From NCBI RefSeq assembly GCF_000478825.2, contig NZ_CP007542.1, forward strand, positions 1,488,001 through 1,552,000: DNA of 64,000 nt. Direction: 5' to 3'. Of this stretch, positions 30,063-38,759 are shown piece by piece. Position 1 is the stretch's first letter; each line of letters opens with the position of its first letter. This stretch comes from Synechocystis sp. PCC 6714. GTDB lineage: Bacteria > Cyanobacteriota > Cyanobacteriia > Cyanobacteriales > Microcystaceae. The notes under the pieces are model-generated. The model ran no database searches, was not told the DNA's origin, and saw only the letters and a program-made list of their open reading frames with translations. The translations under genes and the position numbers were made by a program.

Positions 30063-30800
30063 ATGTACTACGCTGAGCAGTTAACCATTTACGTTACCGA
30101 GGGCGATCGCCTGGGGGGAAAACTTCTTTATCAGGCCTTAATTGAAGAAGCCCGCCAACTTGGTTTAGCCGGGGTAACAGTCATGCGTACAGCCATTGGC
30201 TACGGCCCCCGAAGTCGTCAGATTGCAGTGGATTGGACCCTGGAATTGGCCCCGCAAATGATTATGGTGCTAGTGGTTATTGATCAACCAACGGCGATCG
30301 CCAGATATGTTGCCAAATTACAAGCCTTAATTAAAAAGGGTTTAGTGACCAAAGAATTGGTGCAAATCGTACACCATGCCCCCATTGACCAAAACCCAGA
30401 AACTTTTTCCCCTTTGCTTGAGCAATCTGCCATGGATAACTTTAACAATTCCAACAATGCCGACCAAGCCACAGACTATGAAAAATTAACCATTTACGTG
30501 GGGGAAGCGGACCAATGGCAGGGACGGGCTGTGCATTTAGCCCTAGTACAAGAAGCCCGACGCTTGGGCATAGTAGGGGCTACGGCGGTGCGGGGGGCCA
30601 CTGGCTACGGTAAGCATAATCAGGAAAGGGTGATGTTACTGGGGATTATTGAACTATCTGCTGACCTACCAGTTGTTCTAACTTTCATTGACCAGCGGGA
30701 AAAGATTGACCAGTTTTTGCCCATTGTGCAAGAAGCTGTACAAGGGGGAATTGTTTTGCGAGATGCGGTCAATGTGGTTCACCATGTCCCCAGCCATTAA
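30063..30800 (+). CDS. Tandem DUF190 (PII-like) protein
   Basis: The 245-residue protein consists of two DUF190 domains (about residues 5-110 and 140-243). Each has the pattern L-TIYV-E-D, then AL--EAR-LG--G-T--R---GYG, and ends with VVIDQ or TFIDQ and a VHH motif. Known DUF190 structures have a PII-like ferredoxin fold, so a trimeric or pseudo-trimeric ligand-binding regulator is likely. In many bacteria DUF190 genes sit next to CrcB fluoride channels. Here the only near neighbour is a CPA2 antiporter 14 bp upstream on the same strand, which suggests regulation of that transporter. The ligand is unknown. Confidence 0.85.
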   Translation: MYYAEQLTIYVTEGDRLGGKLLYQALIEEARQLGLAGVTVMRTAIGYGPRSRQIAVDWTLELAPQMIMVLVVIDQPTAIARYVAKLQALIKKGLVTKELVQIVHHAPIDQNPETFSPLLEQSAMDNFNNSNNADQATDYEKLTIYVGEADQWQGRAVHLALVQEARRLGIVGATAVRGATGYGKHNQERVMLLGIIELSADLPVVLTFIDQREKIDQFLPIVQEAVQGGIVLRDAVNVVHHVPSH

Positions 30801-30812
30801 ATTATCGGCAAA

Positions 30813-32474
30813 TTACCAGGTAACTTTTCCCCGCAGACCCTCGATCTTACTAGGGCCAATACCTTTAACTCGCCCTAAATCTTCTAGGGAGGTGAACGCC
30901 TTTTGTTCCCTGGTGGTAATAATTTTTTCAGCGGTGCTGGGGCCAATACCCGGTAAACTTTCCAGTTCCTCCTGACTACCCCGATTAAGGTTAACTAAAC
31001 GATTCGGGGTGGCCTTGGCCAAAGGTTTAGGACTGGGTTGGGGATTAGCACATTCCTGTTCCTGGCGCTCAATACGGGCTTGTACTGTGGGGGGTAAACC
31101 GTATTCCGCAATGCCGTAGAGTCGATCTAATTCCCGTTGGTAATGGACTGCTATTTGGGGGTTCCGTAAAACCAACACCGTTTCATCATTGTTATGGTTA
31201 GCGGCGGGGGACCAATTGTGGGAACCAGTGATCACAGTATCATCATCCACCAGGGCAAATTTATGATGTAATTTATCCCCCCTGGGTAGGGCCGGTGTCC
31301 CGACAAATTCCGTCGCCAAGGGCCAAGGGGCATTACCGGGTTGTTCTAAGCAATTTTCCAATAGGGTTACCCCCAATAAATCCAGTCCTTCGCTGTAGTA
31401 ACGAAAGGCAAATCCCCGATCAATTAAAGCTTTAACCTCCGTACCGGCCTGAAATCTTTGATTAATCACATTGGATAATTGCTGTTCACTAAAAACAAAC
31501 AAAGCCAACTGAATCCTTTGCTGGGCCTGGTTCAAATATTGGGCAATTAAACCATTACTTGTTTCCGCAAAAGGCACCGCCCGGCGATCGGGGGAAAATT
31601 TCACGGTCACCTGGGTTTCCCCGACTTTGACTACTTTAGCGGCCCTTCTGGGTTTATTAATGGCAAATAAACTATTTTTTTCTCCCCCGGGGCCGTCTCC
31701 CCAAAGCAAATTAAATTCCTCAGTGAAAAGGTGGGCCACCGCAGGGGATTGTATGACTAATAAATTATTTGCATTGCCCCTGGTGAAATGATCGTCATAA
31801 TCCCCGTACTGATCGCTGGGGGTGAAGTTAGCGGAGGTAACAATGATCGTTTTGTTGTCCACCACCACGAACTTATGGTGCATTAACCCTGATCCTTTAC
31901 TGCCATCCTCCGTGTCATCAATGAGGGGAATTTTGTGGGTGCGGAGAATTTCGACGGCATCCCGTTCAGCACTTTCTGTGGCGCTGATGCGACCGTCCTG
32001 ATTTTGATCCAAATAGGCTAGGGGAGCACGGTAACGGTAGGGATCCCTATTCGCCTCCACCGCTTCTTTAATGGTTTGATTATAGATATTTTCCAGCACC
32101 AACCTGACCCGTACACCGGCCGCTTGTTTCTCCACCAATGCTTGGGCAATGCGGGGTAAGCGCAATTCCTGCACCGCTAGGTCAATGCTGGATTGGGCTT
32201 GGTTAATTTGCTCTATGATTATTTGCTCAAAATTGTCCCCCTGGCGTTTAAAATCGCGGTCGGGATCGATGAAATCAGCTCCTTTGGCATCATTGAGGTT
32301 GAAATAAACTTTAATATTCTGCTGTTGGGGCAGAGGATCGGTCCGGGCTAGGGATTGCCCCAACCCCGATGGATCAAATTTGCTGATGCCAATAATGGCG
32401 ATCGCCACCACCAGAGCTAGGGTAAACAAAATTACGATAGATCTTTGTTTCTGGTTGTGATTAAATCCTTTCAT
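30813..32474 (-). CDS. Membrane-anchored phospholipase D-type protein with EF-hand and ComEA-like HhH
   Basis: The 553-residue protein has an N-terminal membrane anchor (residues about 12-32) and so faces the periplasm. Two PLD domains carry full HKD motifs: HHKFVVVDNKT near 198 and HHKFALVDDDT near 401. A canonical 12-residue EF-hand loop, DQNQDGRISATE, lies inside the first PLD domain near 156, so calcium may act there. The C-terminal 60 residues are a helix-hairpin-helix pair (LNRGSQEELESLPGIGPSTA, VKGIGPSKIEGL) like that of ComEA, a DNA-binding competence receptor. PLD domains occur in both phospholipases and DNases such as Nuc. The DNA-binding tail favours a nuclease. The gene converges on the DUF190 gene with a 12-bp gap. 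Confidence 0.85.
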   Translation of the reverse strand: MKGFNHNQKQRSIVILFTLALVVAIAIIGISKFDPSGLGQSLARTDPLPQQQNIKVYFNLNDAKGADFIDPDRDFKRQGDNFEQIIIEQINQAQSSIDLAVQELRLPRIAQALVEKQAAGVRVRLVLENIYNQTIKEAVEANRDPYRYRAPLAYLDQNQDGRISATESAERDAVEILRTHKIPLIDDTEDGSKGSGLMHHKFVVVDNKTIIVTSANFTPSDQYGDYDDHFTRGNANNLLVIQSPAVAHLFTEEFNLLWGDGPGGEKNSLFAINKPRRAAKVVKVGETQVTVKFSPDRRAVPFAETSNGLIAQYLNQAQQRIQLALFVFSEQQLSNVINQRFQAGTEVKALIDRGFAFRYYSEGLDLLGVTLLENCLEQPGNAPWPLATEFVGTPALPRGDKLHHKFALVDDDTVITGSHNWSPAANHNNDETVLVLRNPQIAVHYQRELDRLYGIAEYGLPPTVQARIERQEQECANPQPSPKPLAKATPNRLVNLNRGSQEELESLPGIGPSTAEKIITTREQKAFTSLEDLGRVKGIGPSKIEGLRGKVTW

Positions 32475-32719
32475 GCTTCAATTTTTACGACCGCCAACTC
32501 AATTTTACTTTTAATTGAATCTCGAAAGGAAACATGTTCTGTTAAGCACAAAACTAATACTTTGAATACTGTATTCTCCAATGCTGTTTTGGTCGGGTTT
32601 TGCGAGAATACTAGCAAAGGTTATGGAAAGTTTATTAATTTTTTTGCTAGTCTCCGCCGCAATAATCCCCGTTGGGGGAAAATGCCAAGGAACTACCGCC
32701 AACGTGAGGAGTGAAGGGC

Positions 32720-34297
32720 ATGGTTAAACTGGGCCATTGGGGCAAAACCTGGCGTTATTATCTATTGTTGGCCTTGGGAGTACTGTTGGCGATCGCCATA
32801 CCGTTATTACCGGCCTTTTCCCAGGTTTCCCGCCAAACCATCATTGTGGCTACGGAACCAACCTTTCCCCCCTTTGAAATGACCGACGAGGCCACGGGGC
32901 AATTAACTGGGTTTGATGTGGATTTGATTCGGGCTATCGGAGAAGCAGCCCAGGTCACCGTTGATATTCAGGGTTATCCCTTTGACGGCATTATTCCGGC
33001 CTTGCAATCCAACACGGTGGGGGCGGCCATTAGTGCCATCACCATCACCCCGGAACGGGCCCAATCGGTTTCTTTTTCCAGTCCCTATTTCAAATCTGTG
33101 CTGGCGATCGCCGTACGGGATGACAATGACACCGTCAAAAGTATTAAAGACTTAGAAGGGAAAAAATTGGCGGTGGCGATCGGGACCACCGGGGCCATGG
33201 TAGCAACCAAAGTACCTGGGGCTAATGTTACCAATTTCGATTCCATTACCTCTGCTCTCCAGGAATTGGTCAACGGCAACGCCGATGCGGTGATCAATGA
33301 CCGCCCAGTACTGCTCTATGCCATCAAAGATGCGGGTTTGAAGAACGTCAAAATTAGTGCTGATGTTGGCAGTGAAGACTATTACGGCATTGCTATGCCC
33401 CTAGCTCCCCCCGGGCAAATTAACCAAATTAGAGAAGTGCTAAACCAGGGTTTATTCCAAATCATTGAAAATGGCACCTATAACGCCATCTATCGAAAAT
33501 GGTTTGGGGAAACCAATCCTCCCTTTTTGCCCTTAGTCGCTCCTTCCCTGGTGGGTAAAGTAGGCACTGCCCAAGCTTTGGCGGAACGGAGTCAAGCTAA
33601 CCCCAACGATAACTTTCTTATTACTCTGTTCCGCAATCTTTTCAAGGGTTCTATCCTCACCGTTCTACTCACCGCCTTTTCCGTTTTCTTCGGTTTGATC
33701 GGTGGCACCGGAGTGGCGATCGCCTTAATTTCCGACATTAAGCCCTTACAATTGCTCTTCCGCATCTATGTGGAATTTTTCCGGGGTACCCCCATGTTGG
33801 TGCAACTATTCATCATCTACTTCGGTTTGCCGGCTCTGTTTAAGGAGATTGGCTTGGGCTGGTCCATTGACCGCTTTCCGGCCGCTATTATTGCCCTCAG
33901 CCTGAATGTGGCCGCCTATCTAGCGGAAATTATTCGGGGTGGTATCCAATCCATTGACCAGGGCCAGTGGGAAGCCTGCGAATCCCTGGGTATGTCCCCC
34001 TGGCAAACCATGAAGGAAGTCATTTTTCCCCAAGCTTTTCGCCGTATTTTGCCCCCCCTGGGTAACGAATTTATCACCCTAATTAAAGACACCAGCTTAA
34101 CCGCTGTCATTGGCTTCCAGGAGTTATTCCGGGAAGGACAGTTAATTGTGGCCACCACCTACCGAGCGTTTGAAGTGTACATTGCCGTAGCCCTGGTGTA
34201 CTTGCTCCTGACCACCATTTCTTCCTTTATCTTTAAGTGGCTAGAAGGTTACATGGATCCCATTGGTCGGGCTAAAAAGAAAGCCGCCTCTGCTTAA
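32720..34297 (+). CDS. bgtB: BgtB, fused binding protein and permease for glutamine/basic amino acids
   Basis: This protein fuses two ABC transporter parts. Residues about 35-265 form a periplasmic amino-acid-binding domain (IIVATEPTFPPFEM, GFDVDLIRAIGE) behind a signal anchor. Residues about 300-515 form the membrane permease (FRGTPMLVQLFIIYFGLPAL, EACESLGMSPWQTMKEVI). The fused form matches BgtB of Synechocystis, which works with the BgtA ATPase for glutamine and basic amino acids. The ATPase gene is not in the window. I prefer the ATG at 32720, preceded by AGGAG at spacing 8, over the in-frame GTG at 32711. A porin gene follows on the same strand after about 95 bp, a neighbourhood I recall from PCC 6803. 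Confidence 0.92.
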   Translation: MVKLGHWGKTWRYYLLLALGVLLAIAIPLLPAFSQVSRQTIIVATEPTFPPFEMTDEATGQLTGFDVDLIRAIGEAAQVTVDIQGYPFDGIIPALQSNTVGAAISAITITPERAQSVSFSSPYFKSVLAIAVRDDNDTVKSIKDLEGKKLAVAIGTTGAMVATKVPGANVTNFDSITSALQELVNGNADAVINDRPVLLYAIKDAGLKNVKISADVGSEDYYGIAMPLAPPGQINQIREVLNQGLFQIIENGTYNAIYRKWFGETNPPFLPLVAPSLVGKVGTAQALAERSQANPNDNFLITLFRNLFKGSILTVLLTAFSVFFGLIGGTGVAIALISDIKPLQLLFRIYVEFFRGTPMLVQLFIIYFGLPALFKEIGLGWSIDRFPAAIIALSLNVAAYLAEIIRGGIQSIDQGQWEACESLGMSPWQTMKEVIFPQAFRRILPPLGNEFITLIKDTSLTAVIGFQELFREGQLIVATTYRAFEVYIAVALVYLLLTTISSFIFKWLEGYMDPIGRAKKKAASA

Positions 34298-34392
34298 CCC
34301 TTGTTTTTTCTTTTTTTTAATGTTCCTCGCCAGCAATTTTGTCACTGTATCCAATACTCAATTTTTTTGAATAATTTTCAGTAAACAAAACG

Positions 34393-36138
34393 ATGATCAC
34401 TTCTAAGCAATTTTCTTGGTTATCTGCTGTAGTTATTGGTGTATTAGTAGTGGGTATTGGGGAAGGAAAAAATACAAAATCTGCCCTGGCGGAGTCCATC
34501 ATTGCTGACAATTCAGTTCAGTCCTTAACGAGAAATTCTACTTTTCCCCAACGGCGACGGCTAGGTCGTATTTTTGCTGTGGATGACAATGTCCAAACCT
34601 CGGTGCATAGCTTGCAAAATGGTGGACAATCTACTGCCCTAAACCAGGTCACCAACGTCAGTGAATTACGGGACGTACAACCTACGGATTGGGACTATGA
34701 AGCCCTGACCAGTTTGGTGGAACGCTATGGTTGCATTGTGGGTTACCCTGATCGTACCTACCGTGGCGCGCCGCGTAGCGGATCCCTGCGGGATCGCCCT
34801 TTGAGCCGTTGGGAATTTGCCGCTGGGCTGAATGCTTGCATGAATGTGATGGAACGTTTGCTTCAAGAAAATGCAGCGGTTTTACGGGAGGATATTGATA
34901 AGCTCAAGCTTTTGGCCCAACAATTTCAACAGGAATTACAAGCCTATGGGCAACGTATTGATAACCTAGAAACCCGCATTGCTTATCTCGAAGACCGTCA
35001 GTTTTCTGTTACTACTAAGTTAACTGGCGATTCCATTTGGGTTTTGTCCGGGGTTGGAGGCAGTGAACAGGCGGACGGCCCACCGGATCAACCAGTGCAA
35101 AATGGTCAAGTCACGGTTAACTTTCGTCAGCGCATTAATTTTAATACTAGTTTTTCTGGAGAAGATAATCTCTTGGTGCGCCTGCAATCGGCTAACTTTT
35201 TCTTGGCGCGGGGGGGGAGTAATTTAACCGACTTTAACTTTGCCGCCACTGAAGAACAGGGCAATCTTAATATTAATAAAGTTCAGTACAGTTTCCCCGT
35301 TGGCGATCGGACCCGCATCTGGCTAGCGGGTAATCGCATCACCATGGATGACATCATGGACCCCCTGGCTCCCTATACCAATTCCTTCACCGATGGGGCC
35401 GTGTCCTTTTTCGGGGCGATCGCCCCTATTTATTTGCCCAACGATAATTCCGGGCCAGGGGCGGGTTTTTCCTACAATTTCACCGATGAGTTGGGATTAG
35501 GGGCATTTTATTCCGCCGGTAAGGGCTTTTCCCCCAACCAAAGTGAAGGGTTATTCAATGGTCAGTTTGGAGTAGGGGCCCAGTTAAATTACGCTCCCGC
35601 CGCCAACACAGGGGTGGCCTTTTCCTACCTCCATAACTACATTCCCCAGGGGCAATACGATAGTTTTTCCGCTTTGGGTTACACCGGCTTGGCTAACACA
35701 GACAATCCCTTTGATGATGCCGCCAGCAGCACCAATCATTACGCTGTGATTTGGACTTGGCAATTGGCCGATTGGTTTAGCCTCGAAGGTTGGGGTATGT
35801 ACAGCGATGCTACGGCCAAAAGTGGCGATCGCCAGGGGGACAAAGCAGATATTTGGAACTGGAAAGTGAGCTTTGCTTTCCCTGATTTGGGTAAGGAGGG
35901 TAACGTCGGTGTGGTATCAGTGGGACAGCCTCCCTATGCTTCTTTCATTAGCAATAACAACAATTTGCCCGATATTACCCCCGCCACCACCGATGCCCCT
36001 TGGTTTGTGGAAACCTTTTACCTTTACCAATTCAACGATAATATTTCCCTCACCCCAGCTTTTTGGATTGGTATTAACCCCGCCAATGGCCGGGATCCCC
36101 TCTGGGTGGCCGCTTTAAGGACCAGCTTTAAATTTTAA
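34393..36138 (+). CDS. SLH-domain cyanobacterial porin
   Basis: This is a 581-residue outer membrane protein of the cyanobacterial OprB-like porin family. After a signal peptide there is an S-layer homology domain (about residues 92-150: RDVQPTDWDYEALTSLVERY, GYPDRTYRG). A coiled-coil (about 160-205, ending NLETRIAYLEDRQ) and a C-terminal beta barrel follow, ending in WVAALRTSFKF with a terminal aromatic. The SLH domain contacts the peptidoglycan and the barrel forms a channel. The position after TYRG differs from its paralogue at 56858 by eight inserted residues (APRSGSLR) caused by a 24-bp element. It follows bgtB and may act in the same uptake process. Confidence 0.9.
   Translation: MITSKQFSWLSAVVIGVLVVGIGEGKNTKSALAESIIADNSVQSLTRNSTFPQRRRLGRIFAVDDNVQTSVHSLQNGGQSTALNQVTNVSELRDVQPTDWDYEALTSLVERYGCIVGYPDRTYRGAPRSGSLRDRPLSRWEFAAGLNACMNVMERLLQENAAVLREDIDKLKLLAQQFQQELQAYGQRIDNLETRIAYLEDRQFSVTTKLTGDSIWVLSGVGGSEQADGPPDQPVQNGQVTVNFRQRINFNTSFSGEDNLLVRLQSANFFLARGGSNLTDFNFAATEEQGNLNINKVQYSFPVGDRTRIWLAGNRITMDDIMDPLAPYTNSFTDGAVSFFGAIAPIYLPNDNSGPGAGFSYNFTDELGLGAFYSAGKGFSPNQSEGLFNGQFGVGAQLNYAPAANTGVAFSYLHNYIPQGQYDSFSALGYTGLANTDNPFDDAASSTNHYAVIWTWQLADWFSLEGWGMYSDATAKSGDRQGDKADIWNWKVSFAFPDLGKEGNVGVVSVGQPPYASFISNNNNLPDITPATTDAPWFVETFYLYQFNDNISLTPAFWIGINPANGRDPLWVAALRTSFKF
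34768..34791 (+). repeat. 24-bp SDR5-like insertion within a HIP1 site
   Basis: The codons for TYRGDRPL in the paralogous porin contain the HIP1 octamer (GGCGATCGCC). Here the same sequence reads GGC, then 24 extra bases, then GATCGCC. The insert carries an inverted repeat, GATCCC TGC GGGATC, at its 3' half and is in frame, adding residues APRSGSLR. Small dispersed repeats of 21-27 nt, with SDR5 found only inside HIP1 sites, were described in Nostoc; this matches in size, target and palindromy. No other copy was seen in the window. The precise identity to a named family needs a search. Confidence 0.7.
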
Positions 36139-36145
36139 CAGAAAA

Positions 36146-36172
36146 GGCGATCTACCCTTGGGATAAATCGCC
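36146..36172 (+). terminator. Hairpin after the porin gene
   Basis: GGCGAT and ATCGCC form a 6-bp stem, with a further inner pairing of TACCC with GGGATA, just after the porin stop codon at 36136-36138. No T run follows, so it may be a factor-dependent or weak terminator or an mRNA 3' stabiliser. Confidence 0.4.
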
Positions 36173-36267
36173 ATCAACTCTAGAAATTTCTTGCAAACTT
36201 TGTCTCAACTGTCAGTCAACTCTCTTGTTGGCATCCTTTGAGCTTTGGAGCTTATTCCCTTCCAAAC

Positions 36268-36423
36268 TTACAGGTGGAGATAAGCAGCTTCCGCTTCCAG
36301 TTGACTCACTAGGGACTGATTGCCGGTGGCCCGGGCCCGCTCTAAACGGTGTTGGAGGTTCTGACGCAGGGTTTCTTTGTGGGCGATCGCCGTTTGGGTC
36401 AAAACACGTTTACGATTATTCAT
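36268..36423 (-). CDS. Small cytoplasmic protein, 51 residues
   Basis: The small gene runs from an ATG at 36421-36423, with a strong GGAGG about nine bases upstream, to a stop at 36268. A longer frame to 36507 lacks such a site. The product begins MNNRKRVLTQ and is a highly basic, mostly helical peptide (HKETLRQNLQHRLERARATG, SLVSQLEAEAAYL). I do not recognise the family; a short helical protein with many basic residues might bind nucleic acid or another protein. It is divergent from the Ni/Co transporter operon and convergent to the porin gene. Confidence 0.65.
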   Translation of the reverse strand: MNNRKRVLTQTAIAHKETLRQNLQHRLERARATGNQSLVSQLEAEAAYLHL

Positions 36424-36718
36424 TACTTCTACCCTCCGAAAGGCAGTTAAAAGCTTACATTTAGATTTACATTCAACATAACACAAAATCCTGGTCAATC
36501 TCGACAATGGTATCTATTGTTACTGAAGTTAACAAAGATCTGTGGGCGGAACAGGGAAAAAGGAAGAACTTGATTCCCCCCTCCCCCCAGTGGGCATTGT
36601 ACTTTTCAGACAGCCAAGGTTAAGTGGGAGTTGTGCTTTTAATCTACCCAGTGTCAGGTAAATTTTGCCTGCTGTTATCCACGGGAAAAGACCGTTGTTT
36701 GTGCTTTAAGGAAAAGAT
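36424..36718. other. Intergenic region upstream of the metal-transport operon
   Basis: The gap of 295 bp lies between divergent starts. Near 36575-36600 there is a C-rich run (CCCCCTCCCCCCAGTGGG). I compared it with the cobalamin riboswitch core and the fit is poor. The start at 36719 is preceded by AAGGA. A promoter for the operon is expected here but not located. Confidence 0.4.
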
Positions 36719-37570
36719 ATGCGATCGCCAATTAAGGCCGGCTTTGTCTTGGGACCGCCGCTGTTAATGTTTTTATCTGCCTGTGATGGGCTAACGTCTT
36801 CTCCACCGGAGATGAAAGAAACATCCTCCCCTATGGTTGGCCAAGGAACTTTGCTGGTGCGGGCCAATGGAGAAGAAAGGGCCCGGGAGGGTCTAACCAC
36901 TAAGGATGGCTGGTCTCTAGACTTTGACCACGTTTATGTCTCTTTGGCGGAGATTAATGCCTACCAGATAGAGTCGGCCTTTGATGCCAGCACCGATGCT
37001 CCCTTGCCAGACACCGCCGTGGCGATCGCCATACCGGGGCCCCCAGTGGTGGATTTAGCAGTGGCGGGGAAAGACGCAGAAACTATTTTAGTGGGGGAAA
37101 CCCCTGCTCCTGCGGGAAAATTTAACGCTTTGTCTTGGCAAATGCCCCTGGCCACAGAAGGCCCCGCCCAGGGTTACTCGATTTTGCTAGAGGGAATAGC
37201 CACTAAAGATGGTCAAACAATTCCTTTCAAACTAGGGATACAAGAGGAATTGGGCTTTGTCTGTGGTGATTATGTCGGCGATGAACGTAAGGGAATTCTC
37301 CCCCCTGGCGGCAAGGCTGATCTAGAGGCAACATTCCACCTTGACCATCTGTTTGGGGAGGGAAAAAACCCAGCCGATAGTGAAATTAATCTTGGCTCCT
37401 TTGGCTTTGAACCTCTGTTGGCTTTTGCCCAGGACGGCAAAATTGCGGTCAACACCGAAACCCTGAAGAAGTCCTTACCGGAAGCAGAATATCAGGTTTT
37501 TTTGCAGGTTTTGGATAACATCGGCCATGTGGGGGAAGGACATTGTCGCAACGTGGGTTTGAACCGATGA
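36719..37570 (+). CDS. Lipoprotein at the head of the Ni/Co transporter operon
   Basis: The 283-residue protein starts with a lipoprotein signal ending LSAC at residues 19-22 and would be attached to a membrane facing the periplasm. The mature part has no family I can name with certainty. It contains DFDHVYVSLAEINAYQ near residue 65 and TFHLDHLFGEGK near 203, with His and acidic residues that could bind a metal. Cys residues also occur in FVCGDYVGD and GHCRNVGLN. The gene overlaps the next one by an ATGA junction (37567-37570) and is thus part of the operon with cbiM, cbiQ and cbiO. A periplasmic metal-binding accessory is the most likely job. The HIP1 octamer sits at its start codon (ATGCGATCGCC). 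Confidence 0.75.
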   Translation: MRSPIKAGFVLGPPLLMFLSACDGLTSSPPEMKETSSPMVGQGTLLVRANGEERAREGLTTKDGWSLDFDHVYVSLAEINAYQIESAFDASTDAPLPDTAVAIAIPGPPVVDLAVAGKDAETILVGETPAPAGKFNALSWQMPLATEGPAQGYSILLEGIATKDGQTIPFKLGIQEELGFVCGDYVGDERKGILPPGGKADLEATFHLDHLFGEGKNPADSEINLGSFGFEPLLAFAQDGKIAVNTETLKKSLPEAEYQVFLQVLDNIGHVGEGHCRNVGLNR

Positions 37571-38112
37571 AATTCTCTGTTTTATTAACTATGGTTGGGG
37601 CGGGCTTAGTGGGGATAACATCCCCGGGCCTTGCCCATGGGGTGAAAATTCAATATCAGGCGGTGGAGGCGATCGCCGTGGCGGCCCATTACGACTCCGG
37701 GCAACCGATGGCCGAAGCCCAAGTCTTAGTCTATGCCCCAGATAATTCCACCGAACCTTGGTTAACAGGGGTCACCGACAAAGAGGGCAAATTTACCTTC
37801 ACCCTAGCAGGCGATCGCCCTGGCAATTGGGAAGTGACAGTGCGGCAAGGGGGCCACGGAAGCATGATCACCATACCTTGGCAACCGAAAACAGCGGGTA
37901 ACAATATTGGTAGTGACACCGTCAACACCAGCGAGGATTCCCCTGACCCTAACTCCAATCAAACTGATCCCCAGCTCACCATCGCTTCTATGTCTAATGG
38001 CACTGCCGTCCTGTCTCCTCTGCAACGGAGCATCACCGTTGGGGCCGTAATTTGGGGCTTTGTGGGCACCGCCCTATTTTTTAGCAGAAGCAAAGGTGAG
38101 GGCAGGGCCTAG
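37567..38112 (+). CDS. NikL/CbiN-like accessory membrane protein of an ECF transporter
   Basis: From the ATG at 37567 the 181-residue protein has a signal peptide (VGAGLVGITSPGLAHG). A beta-sandwich domain follows, resembling DUF4198 or carboxypeptidase-regulatory folds (YDSGQPMAEAQVLVYAP, DKEGKFTFTL). A single C-terminal membrane span ends the protein (ITVGAVIWGFVGTALFFSR). This is the layout of NikL-type components in predicted nickel or cobalt ECF systems, which replace CbiN. The first His after the signal (AHGVKI) may be the N-terminus of the mature protein and bind Ni(II). The gene overlaps the lipoprotein gene and abuts cbiM exactly. The function is inferred from operon position. Confidence 0.75.
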   Translation: MKFSVLLTMVGAGLVGITSPGLAHGVKIQYQAVEAIAVAAHYDSGQPMAEAQVLVYAPDNSTEPWLTGVTDKEGKFTFTLAGDRPGNWEVTVRQGGHGSMITIPWQPKTAGNNIGSDTVNTSEDSPDPNSNQTDPQLTIASMSNGTAVLSPLQRSITVGAVIWGFVGTALFFSRSKGEGRA

Positions 38113-38757
38113 ATGCACATTCCCGATGGTCTATTGCCACCCCAGATAGTGGCGGGGGGCTACGCGGTGACGGGATTGGCCACTTGGTATTGTTTACGGC
38201 AAATTAACCGCCAGGGCCGCGCCCAGGAAAATATTCCCAAAGCTTCTTTGCTGACGGCCGCTTTCTTTGTTGCCTCTTCCATTTATATTCCCCTGCCTCC
38301 CGTGAGCATCCACCTAATTCTCAATGGTCTGTTGGGGGTAATACTGGGCTATTTTGCCCTGCCGGCCATTTTAATTGGCCTCTTTTTCCAAGCTTTGATG
38401 GTGGGCCATGGGGGGCTTACCACCCTGGGCATCAATGGAGTGTTGATGGGTTTACCCGCCCTAGGGGCCTATTACATTTTTCAACTACGCCATGGATTAG
38501 AAAAATTTCTGCCGGAGCCCTGGGCCACGGGCATTGGTGCTTTTCTCGGGGGCAGTGGTGGTTTGGCTTTAACGGTGCTAATTTTTATTGCCCTCACCGT
38601 TACCAGTTTGCCCACGGGCTTAAATGCTGCTGTTGAATATCGAGCGATTATGGTGCTGGCGTTGGGACATTTACCCCTGATCTTGCTAGAAGGTATATTC
38701 ACCGCCATGGTAGTTCTCTTTCTGCAACGGACTAAACCGGAATTATTGGGGAGTTAA
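38113..38757 (+). CDS. cbiM: Ni/Co transporter substrate-binding subunit CbiM/NikM
   Basis: CbiM is the S-component of an energy-coupling factor transporter. The start MHIPDGLLPP holds the conserved second-residue His that coordinates the metal. The 214-residue protein then has six or seven membrane segments, with LPPVSIHLILNGLLGVILGY and GHGGLTTLGINGVLMGLPA as further family motifs bearing His residues. It works with CbiQ and CbiO downstream and imports Ni(II) or Co(II) across the plasma membrane. The metal cannot be decided from sequence alone. In this genus, Ni supports urease and hydrogenase. Confidence 0.92.
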   Translation: MHIPDGLLPPQIVAGGYAVTGLATWYCLRQINRQGRAQENIPKASLLTAAFFVASSIYIPLPPVSIHLILNGLLGVILGYFALPAILIGLFFQALMVGHGGLTTLGINGVLMGLPALGAYYIFQLRHGLEKFLPEPWATGIGAFLGGSGGLALTVLIFIALTVTSLPTGLNAAVEYRAIMVLALGHLPLILLEGIFTAMVVLFLQRTKPELLGS

Positions 38758-38759
38758 CA

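Noticed and set aside
32445-32714. Plus-strand ORF of 89 codons before bgtB
   Set aside because: Composition is not protein-like, it has no good ribosome site, and it overlaps the PLD gene start and bgtB leader.
36510-36718. Cobalamin or metal riboswitch before the Ni/Co operon
   Set aside because: The C-rich run superficially resembles a B12 element core, but the conserved GCCACTG-type box and pairing stems are absent.
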